DNA from: Kitasatospora cheerisanensis KCTC 2395
GTDB lineage: Bacteria; Actinomycetota; Actinomycetes; Streptomycetales; Streptomycetaceae
Reading direction: 5' to 3'
DNA: 48,618 nt
Assembly (NCBI RefSeq): GCF_000696185.1
Contig: NZ_KK853997.1
Coordinates: 7,134,324-7,182,941, forward strand
A model generated the notes under the pieces. The model saw only the letters and a list, made by a program, of their open reading frames with translations, was not told the DNA's origin and did not search any database. Position numbers and translations under genes: made by a program. Every line of letters begins with the position of its first letter. Position 1 is the first letter of the stretch. Shown one piece after another: positions 8,941 through 15,026 of this stretch.

Positions 8941-8964
8941 GTAATATTTCACATGTCATCCTTC
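8941..8964 (-). promoter_or_regulatory. 24-bp conserved motif upstream of the M6 protease
   Basis: Read on the minus strand: GAAGGATGACATGTG then AAATATTAC. It matches 20 of 24 positions with 11084-11107 in the promoter region between the S9 peptidase and the aminotransferase. It ends 43 bp before the TTG start at 8897 and overlaps the stop codon of the S9 gene. Likely binding site of a common regulator; factor unknown. Confidence 0.6.
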
Positions 8965-11047
8965 ACGCGGAAGGGGTCAGACCCAACTCCCGACGCAGGA
9001 AGGCCAGTTCCACCGCCGCCAGGCGCTCCAGCGCCCCGTCCGGCAGCATGTGGGTCAGCCCCGGCAGCGGCAGCACCGCGTGCGGACGGCCCGCCCGGGT
9101 CAGCGCCTGCGACAGCAGCAGCGTGTGCGAGGGGTGCACGTTGTCGTCCGCCAGGCCGTGGACCAGCAGCAGCGGACGGCTCAGTGACGGCGCGTCGGGG
9201 AGCAGGCAGTCCGCCTCGTACCCCTCCGGGTTCTCCTGCGGCAGGCCCAGGTACCGCTCGGTGTACGCCGTGTCGTACAGCCGGAAGTCGGTCGGCGGCG
9301 CGCCCGCGCTCGCCGCGTGGAACACGTCCGGACGGCGCAGCACCGCCATCGCCGCGAAGTACCCGCCGTACGACCAGCCGCGCACGCCGACCCGGGACAG
9401 GTCCAGGTCCGGGTGGAGCGCGCCCAGCGCCTGCAGCGCCGCCACCTGGTCGTCCATCGCCACCGCGGAGAAGCGGCGGAAGATGGCGCGGGTGAACTCC
9501 GGTGACACGAACGGGGTTCCGCGGTTGTCCACGGTCACCACCGCGAAGCCCTGGTCGGCCCACCACTGCTTCAGCTGCCAGCGGCGCGGCTCGTTCGCCA
9601 CCGCCTGGTAGCCCGGCCCGCCGTAGATGTCCACCAGCACCGGCAGCTTGCTCCCCGCCACGTGGCCGCGCGGGTACAGCACCGCCGCGGGCAGCCCGTG
9701 CTCCGTCACCCGGGCCAGCAAGGGCTTGGGCCGGTACGGGAGTTCGGCCGACAGGTCGGCGAACGCGGTGCGGACGCCGGGCTGCCGCCACTCGCGCCGG
9801 ACGCCGTTCAGCCCCGCCGAGGTCAGCAGCAGCACGCCCTCCCCGTGCGCGGCCACCGAGTGCACGCCCGGGCCCTCGGAGAGCAGCTCCGGGGCGCCGC
9901 CGTCCGGGTCCAGCAGGAACACCTGCTGGTCGGCCGGATCGCCCTCGCCCGCCTCGACCAGCAGCCGGCCGTCCGGCCACGGGCCGAGCACGCGGCGGAC
10001 CTGGAGGCGCTCGTCGGTGAGCGCCTTCCCATCCAGCGCCAGCCCGCGCGCCGCCGGGGTGTCCGCCGAGGTCAGCACCCGGCCGTCGGGCAGCCGCTGC
10101 GGCGTGCCCGGCAGCGGGTCCACCCAGAACTCGTCCACGGTGCAGGAGAGTTCACGGGTCCCGCCGGTCGCCGGGTCGGCGCTCAGCAGCAGCACGCACT
10201 GCTGCAGCCGGTCCGCGACGGTCAGCAGCACCTCGCCGTCGGACGCCCACTCCGCCGCCACCAGGTACGGGAACCCGCCGTCGTCCCAGCGCAGCCGGGT
10301 CCGCTCGCCGTTCGGGCGCAGCACCCAGAGCTGGACGTCCGCGTTCGGGCCGCCCGCCTGTGGGTAGGCGAAGGACTCCGGCTCGCGCGCCGGGTCCGCC
10401 GGGTCGGCGAAGTGCCGCACCGGGAGCGCCGATTCGTCCACCCGGGCGGCCAGCACCGCCGAACCGTCCGGCGACCACCAGTGGCCCCGGGAGCGGCCCA
10501 GTTCCTCGGCCGCGGCGAACTCCGCGACGCCCCAGCGCGCCCCGTCCGCCGGGCTGAGCCGGCCGCCCGGCGCCAGGTGCAGCGCGTCGTCCGCGACGTA
10601 CGCGACCAGCGAGCCGTCCGGGTTCGGGCGCGGGTCGAACGCCGGCCCGGCGACCGGGAGTTCGGTGCAGGCGCCGGTCTCCGTGTCGCACCGGAACAGG
10701 CGGCCGTCGAGGGCGAACACCGCGGTGGCGAGGTCGGCGGTGGCGGCGAAGGAACCGATGCCGGGCGCCCAGACCCGGATCCGCTCGCGCAGCCGGCGCT
10801 CCGCCGCGGGCAGTGCGGCCGCCGTGCCGGTGCGCGCCGGGAGGAGGGCCTCCGGGTCGGCGACCAGGCGCTCCTGATGGGTGGTCAGGTCGAGGCTCCA
10901 CAGGCGCTCGACCGGGTCGGTCGGGCCGGTGGAGCGCAGGAACAGGGCGCGGCTCGCGTCGGCGGCGAGGGTGACCGCGCGCGGCGAGCCGTAGCTGAAG
11001 CGGCCGGTGGCGGCGCTCAGCGCGAGAAAGGGGTCGGTGTGAGTCAC
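8963..11047 (-). CDS. S9 family prolyl oligopeptidase / dipeptidyl peptidase
   Basis: 694 residues: N-terminal beta-propeller (DPP IV N-terminal type, about 40-420) and C-terminal alpha/beta-hydrolase domain with nucleophile motif GWSYGGYFA (Ser near 557), Asp in LVHGLADDNVHPSHT and His in GLTHMLPDG. Expected to cleave short peptides, often after proline. No signal peptide, so cytoplasmic. Start GTG at 11047 with weak GGCGG before it; the catalytic domain and propeller are complete at this length. Divergent from the aminotransferase across a palindromic regulatory region at 11084-11109. Confidence 0.9.
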   Translation of the reverse strand: MTHTDPFLALSAATGRFSYGSPRAVTLAADASRALFLRSTGPTDPVERLWSLDLTTHQERLVADPEALLPARTGTAAALPAAERRLRERIRVWAPGIGSFAATADLATAVFALDGRLFRCDTETGACTELPVAGPAFDPRPNPDGSLVAYVADDALHLAPGGRLSPADGARWGVAEFAAAEELGRSRGHWWSPDGSAVLAARVDESALPVRHFADPADPAREPESFAYPQAGGPNADVQLWVLRPNGERTRLRWDDGGFPYLVAAEWASDGEVLLTVADRLQQCVLLLSADPATGGTRELSCTVDEFWVDPLPGTPQRLPDGRVLTSADTPAARGLALDGKALTDERLQVRRVLGPWPDGRLLVEAGEGDPADQQVFLLDPDGGAPELLSEGPGVHSVAAHGEGVLLLTSAGLNGVRREWRQPGVRTAFADLSAELPYRPKPLLARVTEHGLPAAVLYPRGHVAGSKLPVLVDIYGGPGYQAVANEPRRWQLKQWWADQGFAVVTVDNRGTPFVSPEFTRAIFRRFSAVAMDDQVAALQALGALHPDLDLSRVGVRGWSYGGYFAAMAVLRRPDVFHAASAGAPPTDFRLYDTAYTERYLGLPQENPEGYEADCLLPDAPSLSRPLLLVHGLADDNVHPSHTLLLSQALTRAGRPHAVLPLPGLTHMLPDGALERLAAVELAFLRRELGLTPSA

Positions 11048-11083
11048 CCGCCGATGGTTGCCGCACCGGGCCCACTTCGGCTA

Positions 11084-11109
11084 GAAGTATGACGTGTGAA
11101 ATGTCACAC
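11084..11109 (+). promoter_or_regulatory. conserved motif with TGTGA/TCACA dyad between divergent genes
   Basis: Bases 11084-11107 (GAAGTATGACGTGTG then AAATGTCAC) repeat the motif at 8941-8964. Bases 11094-11109 also form the dyad GTGTGA-AATG-TCACAC, and GTG-N6-GTCAC resembles the GTG-N6-GNCAC consensus reported for Streptomyces Crp. It lies 37-60 bp upstream of the S9 start and 54-77 bp upstream of the aminotransferase start. Confidence 0.6.
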
Positions 11110-11160
11110 AGCATCAAGGCGCAGAGCAGCACGGCGCACAGCATCGAAGAGGGCGGCCGA

Positions 11161-12411
11161 GTGAACACCCCGCAGCACCCACGACACCCCGCCGGCCCGC
11201 CCGCCCCGCTCCCGGGCAGCACCACCCTGTTCGCCCTCGACCCGGGCACCGCCCACCTCAACCACGGCTCGTACGGCGCCGTCCCGGTCCCCGTCCAGCG
11301 CCGGCAGGCCGAACTGCGCGCCGCACAGGAACGCGACCCGGACGCCTTCCTGCACGACGCCCCCGACCGGATCGCCCGCGCCCGCGCCGAGATCGCCGCC
11401 GCCCTCGGCGGCAACCCCGAACGGCTCGCCCTGCTCACCAACGTCACCGAAGGCATCGCCGTCGCCCTCGACACCGTCCCGCTCGCCGCCGGCGACGAGA
11501 TCCTGGTCACCGACCACGGCTACGGCGTCGTCACCCGCGCCTGCGAACGCCGCGCCGCCGATACCGGAGCCCGCGTCCGCAGCGTGCGGCTCTCCCCGCA
11601 GACGCCCGACGGGGACGCCGTCGCCGAACGCGTCCTCGCCGCCGTCACCCCGCGCACCAGGCTCGCCGTCCTCGACCTGATCACCTCACCCACCGCCCGC
11701 GCGATCGCCGGCCCCGCACTGCTCGACGCGCTGCGCGAACGCGGCATCACCACCGTCGTGGACGCCGCCCACGCCCCCGGCGCCCTGCCCGTGGACCTCG
11801 GCGGCGAGGCCGGCGGCGCGGACTTCTGGATCGGCAACCTGCACAAATGGGCGTTCGCCCCGCGCCCGACCGGAGTCCTCGCCGTCCACCGCCGGTGGCG
11901 CTCCCGGGTCCGCCCGCTGACGTACTCCTGGGAACACGACCGCGGCTTCCCGCGCAACGTCGAATGGCGCGGCACCTGCGACTACACCGGCTGGCTCGCC
12001 GCCCCCGCCGGCCTCGCACTGATCCACCGGATCGGCGCGGAGCGGCTGCGCGAGCACAACGCCCGGCTCGTCGAACACGGCAGCCGCCAACTCGTCGAAC
12101 ACGCCGGACTGCGCCCGCTCCCCGCCCACCCCGGCCTCCCGATGCGGGCCCTGCGGCTGCCGGCCGGCACCGCGGAGCACGAACACTCCGCGAAGGCCCT
12201 GATGGCCGCCGTCCACCGTGCCCTCCGCACCCGGATCGCCGTCCGCCCCTGGCCCGGCGGCGGCATCCTCCGGATCAGCGCCCAGCTCTACAACCGCCCC
12301 GAGGAGTACACCCAGCTCGCCACCGGCCTCCCGCGCCTGCTCACCCACCGGGCAGGGCCGTCGGGCGGCGGTCAGGGGGCGGCGCGGAGTTCCTCCAGCA
12401 GCATGCCCTGA
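11161..12411 (+). CDS. class V aminotransferase (isopenicillin N epimerase-like)
   Basis: 416-residue PLP enzyme of fold type I. HLNHGSYGAVP near the N terminus, TNVTEGIA for phosphate contact, VVDAAHAPGALPVDL and the probable PLP lysine in IGNLHKWAFAPRPTG are typical of the isopenicillin N epimerase-like branch, whose real substrates are mostly unknown; no beta-lactam genes are present. Start GTG at 11161 after GAAGAGGGCGG; an upstream in-frame ATG at 11089 lies inside the regulatory motif and is rejected. The last 40 bp overlap the end of the convergent ArsR gene, and the final Ser-rich residues are read from that overlap. Confidence 0.85.
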   Translation: MNTPQHPRHPAGPPAPLPGSTTLFALDPGTAHLNHGSYGAVPVPVQRRQAELRAAQERDPDAFLHDAPDRIARARAEIAAALGGNPERLALLTNVTEGIAVALDTVPLAAGDEILVTDHGYGVVTRACERRAADTGARVRSVRLSPQTPDGDAVAERVLAAVTPRTRLAVLDLITSPTARAIAGPALLDALRERGITTVVDAAHAPGALPVDLGGEAGGADFWIGNLHKWAFAPRPTGVLAVHRRWRSRVRPLTYSWEHDRGFPRNVEWRGTCDYTGWLAAPAGLALIHRIGAERLREHNARLVEHGSRQLVEHAGLRPLPAHPGLPMRALRLPAGTAEHEHSAKALMAAVHRALRTRIAVRPWPGGGILRISAQLYNRPEEYTQLATGLPRLLTHRAGPSGGGQGAARSSSSSMP

Positions 12412-12701
12412 TCGGCGAGCAGTTCGGTGAGTATCCGGCGGGCGGTGCGGAGGAGGTCGGCGACATCGGCGCCGGCGAGGGCGTAGACGACGGTGGAGCC
12501 CTCGCGGGTGGCGGTGACCAGGCCGGAGCGGCGCAGGATGGCCAACTGCTGGGAGAGGCTGGACGGTTCGACGTCGAGCGCGGTCAACAGGTCGCGGACG
12601 GGGGTCGGCCCGGCCTGGAGCAGTTCGAGCACTCGGATCCGGACCGGGTGGCCGAGCATCCGGAAGAACTCGGCCTTGGCCTGGTACAGCGGTACGGGCA
12701 T
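12372..12701 (-). CDS. ArsR family regulator
   Basis: 109 residues: compact winged helix with FFRMLGHPVRIRVLELL, the recognition region VEPSSLSQQLAILRRSGLV and wing REGSTVVYAL. No metal-binding cysteines (no CxC in helix 3), so the signal is unknown; relatives of this length often respond to metals or redox but this one lacks those ligands. ATG at 12701 has AGGGGAGGAA just before it. It follows the roadblock gene at 12749-13123 by 47 bp on the same strand and may be cotranscribed. Converges with the aminotransferase with 40 bp overlap. Confidence 0.88.
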   Translation of the reverse strand: MPVPLYQAKAEFFRMLGHPVRIRVLELLQAGPTPVRDLLTALDVEPSSLSQQLAILRRSGLVTATREGSTVVYALAGADVADLLRTARRILTELLADQGMLLEELRAAP

Positions 12702-12748
12702 GCTTCCTCCCCTGGTTCTCGGACGGCGTGCGGGCCGCCACCGCTCGC

Positions 12749-13123
12749 TCAGACCTCCAGGGACGATTCGATCCGCTTCAACTGGTGCCGGGCCATGGCC
12801 AGGTTGGAGCGGCTGCGGTTGAGCGCGAGGTACAGGAACAGGCCGCGCCCGCCGGCCGTGGTGAGCGGGCGGATCAGGTGGTACTGGCCGGTGAGGGTGA
12901 CCAGGATGTCCTCGATGCCGTCCTCGTGCAGGTTGAGCAGCTCCATCGCCCGCATCTTCGCGCGCACCAGGTCGGTGTTGGCGGCCGCGGCGACGTTCAG
13001 GTCGATCTCCCCGCCGTCGCCGAGGGTGCCCAGGGCCATGCCGCTGCCGTAGTCCACCAGGGCCACGCCGATGGCACCTTCGATGGTCATGGCTTCCTTG
13101 AGCGAGGTTTCGAGATTCGCCAT
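12749..13123 (-). CDS. roadblock/LC7 domain protein, close paralogue of 2070-2444
   Basis: 124 residues and the same length as the 2070 protein; the pair share IGVALVDYxSGMALG, LNVAAAxNTD, RAMELLNL, QYHLIRPLT and NLAMARHQLK, while differing at many other positions, so they are paralogues and not an assembly duplicate. ATG at 13123 is preceded by GGAGG. The neighbour downstream is an ArsR regulator; no GTPase or kinase is close. Presumed partner of a distant small GTPase; inference only. Confidence 0.88.
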   Translation of the reverse strand: MANLETSLKEAMTIEGAIGVALVDYGSGMALGTLGDGGEIDLNVAAAANTDLVRAKMRAMELLNLHEDGIEDILVTLTGQYHLIRPLTTAGGRGLFLYLALNRSRSNLAMARHQLKRIESSLEV

Positions 13124-13480
13124 TGCGCTGTCCTCCGGTCGTGGCGGGGTCGGTCGGTCGGCACGACTGTAGGAACCGGATCGCCCGACGGCCGACTGTT
13201 GACCGCAATCCTTCTAAACCGGGCCACAGTTGACCGGTCGTCACCGGATCGGCGACCACATGAAGACATTTGCAACTACGGATGTGAGCACTTCACGCAA
13301 GCATGATTTCCGCAGCCGCTCCCGGGGAACGGGGCCCGGGCAACGGGCAACGGGGCAACGGGGCATGGGGCCCGGGCAACGGGGCAACAGGGCATGGGGC
13401 CCGGGCAACGGGGCAACAGGGCATGGGGAGTTGGCGGCGAGGTACGGGCGCCCACTCGGCTCCGCCCCGGACGTGACGGA
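13124..13480. other. intergenic region with tandem repeats, no gene seen
   Basis: Upstream of the roadblock start, 13125-13315 carries its presumed promoter; no convincing -10/-35 pair was found, though 13250-13310 is relatively AT-rich. The rest is the tandem-repeat block at 13331-13424 and spacer. The open frames here have codon use unlike the neighbours and are rejected. Confidence 0.6.
13331..13424. repeat. 29-bp tandem repeat, three copies
   Basis: Two identical 29-bp units (13367-13395 and 13396-13424; GGGGCCCGGGCAACGG followed by GGCAACAGGGCAT) follow a 36-bp variant (13331-13366) that carries an inserted seven-base ACGGGCA-type unit and CAACGGGG instead of CAACAGGG. Internally the unit is itself built of CAACGGGG-like octamers. 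No spacer between copies, so not CRISPR. Confidence 0.85.
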
Positions 13481-13508
13481 GCCCGGGAGCGGTATCCAGC
13501 TCCCGGGC
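13481..13508 (-). terminator. hairpin after the permuted tRNA unit
   Basis: Perfect 10-bp stem GCCCGGGAGC / GCTCCCGGGC with an 8-nt loop (13491-13498). It sits 57 bp beyond the last tRNA-like element on the minus strand. There is no U-tract, as is common for actinomycete terminators. Confidence 0.6.
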
Positions 13509-13564
13509 CCCTGAGGTGCCACCCAATTGCTCTGCGCCGGCACGTTTAAGGCCGAGGGTCAATC

Positions 13565-13642
13565 TCACAACGTCGTGCTTTGCCATTGAAGCTACCGTGC
13601 CGCGGAGAGGCACAGGCGGGAGTCGAACCCGCATCCGACGTT
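13565..13642 (-). tRNA. circularly permuted tRNA-like gene B (GTG, His-type anticodon loop)
   Basis: Minus strand, 3' half first: AA then anticodon-stem 3' strand CGTCG (13640-13636), GAT, T arm GCGGG-TTCGACT-CCCGC (13632-13616), acceptor 3' strand CTGTGCC (13615-13609). A 7-nt connector TCTCCGC (13608-13602) leads into the 5' half: acceptor GGCACGG (13601-13595), TA, D arm GCTT-CAATGGCA-AAGC (13592-13577), A26, anticodon stem CGACG (13575-13571), loop TTGTG. All four stems pair when the halves are swapped: acceptor 7/7 with one G-U, D 4/4, anticodon 5/5, T 5/5. With T33 the anticodon reads GTG, but the G-1/C73 pair normal for histidine tRNA is not seen (T at 73), so charging is uncertain. 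The short 3-nt variable loop is odd. CCA is not encoded. Confidence 0.8.
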
Positions 13643-13708
13643 CCAGGCCCTCGACCGGTCGATCCGGCGCTCGGCGGCGAATGCTGAGTCTGGAGCGAGA
13701 GTCTGAGA

Positions 13709-13791
13709 TTCACGGGGCTGCCTCTGCCATGTTGGGCCACCCCGGCGCGTGAGTGCCGGGGGGAGGACTCGAACCTCCACCGTGTACCCCG
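13709..13791 (-). tRNA. circularly permuted tRNA-like gene A (GAA, Phe-type anticodon loop)
   Basis: Minus strand, 3' half first: C (13791) and anticodon-stem 3' strand GGGGT (13790-13786), 7-nt variable region, T arm GGAGG-TTCGAGT-CCTCC (13778-13762), acceptor 3' strand CCCCGGC (13761-13755), A73. The connector ACTCACGC (13754-13747) leads into the 5' half: acceptor GCCGGGG (13746-13740), TG, D arm with the GG pair (13737-13720, three pairs plus a C13/A22 mismatch as in Leu tRNAs), A26, anticodon stem GCCCC (13718-13714), then GTGAA (13713-13709). Swapping halves gives acceptor 7/7, anticodon 5/5 with one G-U, T 5/5. T33 then GAA suggests phenylalanine, but the loop seam is not defined. CCA is not encoded. 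Confidence 0.78.
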
Positions 13792-13819
13792 AAGTCAGCT
13801 TCAACTTCAGTGTCAGCTT

Positions 13820-13853
13820 GCGCTTTTCGCGCCCACCCCGGTCTCACCCGGGG
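13820..13853 (-). other. two small hairpins between the DUF7873-like gene and tRNA-like gene A
   Basis: CCCCGG-TCTCAC-CCGGGG (13836-13853) and GCGC-TTTTC-GCGC (13820-13832), read on the plus strand, lie 12 bp or less beyond the stop codon of the gene at 13865. On the transcript they are followed by two copies of AAGCTGAC (13819-13812 and 13801-13794). They may separate or present the RNA for processing, or attenuate transcription. Confidence 0.5.
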
Positions 13854-13864
13854 GGATCGTGGGG

Positions 13865-14596
13865 CTACCCGAACAGGTAGCCGAAAACGGCGTCGCCGAC
13901 CCGGCGGTCGGTGACCTCCGCGGCGTTCGCCTCCTCGCGGGCGAACTGCACCGCCTGCTGGAGCTTCTCCACCCGTTCCAGCAGCTCGTTCACCCGCCGC
14001 GCGGGCAGCGCGCCGGAGAACTTCACGGTCGTCCAGTACCCGATCGCGACGTCCTCGTAGTAGACCTCGACCTGCGCCGGGTGCTTCTCCGTCGCCTCCG
14101 CCTTCACGTGGTTGCGCGGCACCTTCTTGGTGCGGATGGTCCGCACCGCCTCGGTCTTCCACGCGTCCGAGGACGGGTCGTGCGACCAGGACTCGGCGGC
14201 GTCCAGCACCGGCAGCTTGCGGACGAAGGTCCGCAGGTCGGTGAGCTGCTTCTCGAGGAACAGCAGGTAGGTGACCGGCGCGCCCGCCACCAGCGTCCGC
14301 CCGTCCACCACCACGTCGGCCCGGGCGTCGGTGTTCGCCCAGTCCTTGGTGGCCGTCACGTCGAACAGCCTGGTCAGCGTCGCGGCCGTGGCGCGCAGCA
14401 CGTCCTCCGCCTTGACCTGGACCCGGGTGGACTCCGGAGGGAGCTGCTCGCCCTCCTCGTCCTTCGGCTGGTACGTCCGGGAGATGCCGGCCAGCAGCGC
14501 GGGCTTCTGCAGGTCCTGGTGAGCCTGCGTCAGCTCCTGGAAGGACTTCGACTTGACGCCTTTTTCCACGGCGATGATCTGGTTCAACTTGGCCAC
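13865..14596 (-). CDS. DUF7873-like protein linked to permuted tRNA-like genes
   Basis: 243 residues, GTG start seven bases after a -10 TAGCGT with no ribosome site, so probably leaderless. It begins AKLNQIIAVEKGVKSKSFQ, is rich in charged residues, has helices around 60-80 and 205-235 (VNELLERVEKLQQAVQFAREE) and a basic stretch near 165-180 (RTIRTKKVPRNHVKAE) that could touch RNA. I recognise it as a family found in actinomycetes and their phages (DUF7873-like by memory), without known function. No signal peptide or membrane segment. Its stop lies 74 bp before the first tRNA-like element on the same strand, so it may act on, or be carried with, these RNAs. That link is inference. Confidence 0.7.
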   Translation of the reverse strand: MAKLNQIIAVEKGVKSKSFQELTQAHQDLQKPALLAGISRTYQPKDEEGEQLPPESTRVQVKAEDVLRATAATLTRLFDVTATKDWANTDARADVVVDGRTLVAGAPVTYLLFLEKQLTDLRTFVRKLPVLDAAESWSHDPSSDAWKTEAVRTIRTKKVPRNHVKAEATEKHPAQVEVYYEDVAIGYWTTVKFSGALPARRVNELLERVEKLQQAVQFAREEANAAEVTDRRVGDAVFGYLFG

Positions 14597-14603
14597 GGCG
14601 AGG

Positions 14604-14633
14604 ACGCTAGCGGAACGCCCGTTCGACCGTCAT
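14604..14633 (-). promoter_or_regulatory. leaderless promoter with LexA-like box for the DUF7873/permuted tRNA unit
   Basis: Minus strand: -35 ATGACG (14633-14628), 18-bp spacer, -10 TAGCGT (14609-14604), then seven bases to the GTG at 14596. The spacer contains CGAAC-GGGC-GTTCC (14625-14612), which matches the Gram-positive LexA consensus CGAAC-N4-GTTCG at nine of ten defined bases. A repressor bound there would block RNA polymerase. Confidence 0.65.
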
Positions 14634-15026
14634 ACGGTTTTCGCAACCCGGCGCCCCGGCCGGCATCCCGCTCGCCGTCTCCGTCACCGGGCCTTCCCCC
14701 ACCCGTGCCCCATCCGTGTGCCCGCACCCGTGCCCCCACCCCTGCCGCCACCTGGAACGCCACCCCCGCCGCCACCCCCGTCGTCACCCCGCGGCGCTCA
14801 CCGCCGGCAGCCGCCCGCTCACGCTTCGCACCCCCGCCGGCCGCCCTTTTCAGCTGCCGGAAAAGTCTGATGTTGATGTCACTCCAGACGGGTAATCTCA
14901 GGCTGAGATGCTCGATCACCACACCCCAAGCACCCGCTGCGCCCCGTCGCCCCTCCGGGCCACGGCCCCGCAGCCGCAGGCGTCGCCGTCTGCGCCCCCG
15001 TCCAGCCACACCCACGGGAAGAAAAG
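14634..15026. other. intergenic region between the DUF7873-like gene and helY
   Basis: No gene is supported: reading frames are Pro/Thr-rich translations of C-rich DNA. The right part is the helY leader. A less GC-rich patch (14864-14912) holds TAATCT (14894-14899) as a possible -10 and a perfect dyad ATCTCAG-G-CTGAGAT (14895-14909). A convincing -35 at 17 bp was not found. Confidence 0.5.
14895..14909. promoter_or_regulatory. dyad upstream of helY
   Basis: ATCTCAG-G-CTGAGAT, seven perfect pairs around one base, lying about 120 bp before the helY start and overlapping a possible -10 (TAATCT). It could be an operator or an RNA hairpin near the transcript start. Confidence 0.4.

Noticed and set aside
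11161..12411. Beta-lactam pathway epimerase
   Set aside because: No other beta-lactam biosynthetic genes nearby; the class V family is broad.
13331..13424. CRISPR array
   Set aside because: Repeats are directly adjacent with no unique spacers and there are no cas genes.
13602..13746. One intron-containing tRNA made of the unit A 5' half and the unit B 3' half
   Set aside because: GCCGGGG and CTGTGCC do not pair, nor do GCCCC and CGTCG.
13747..13853. Conventional tRNA formed by the leader (CCGGGG at about 13836-13841) and the unit A T arm
   Set aside because: The first acceptor pair is A-C, the D loop would be GAAAA with no GG, and the anticodon loop would have eight bases. The permuted pairing is better in every stem.
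13565..13853. Transfer-messenger RNA (permuted form)
   Set aside because: No tag-coding frame or pseudoknots are evident, and each unit has its own full D arm and anticodon stem.
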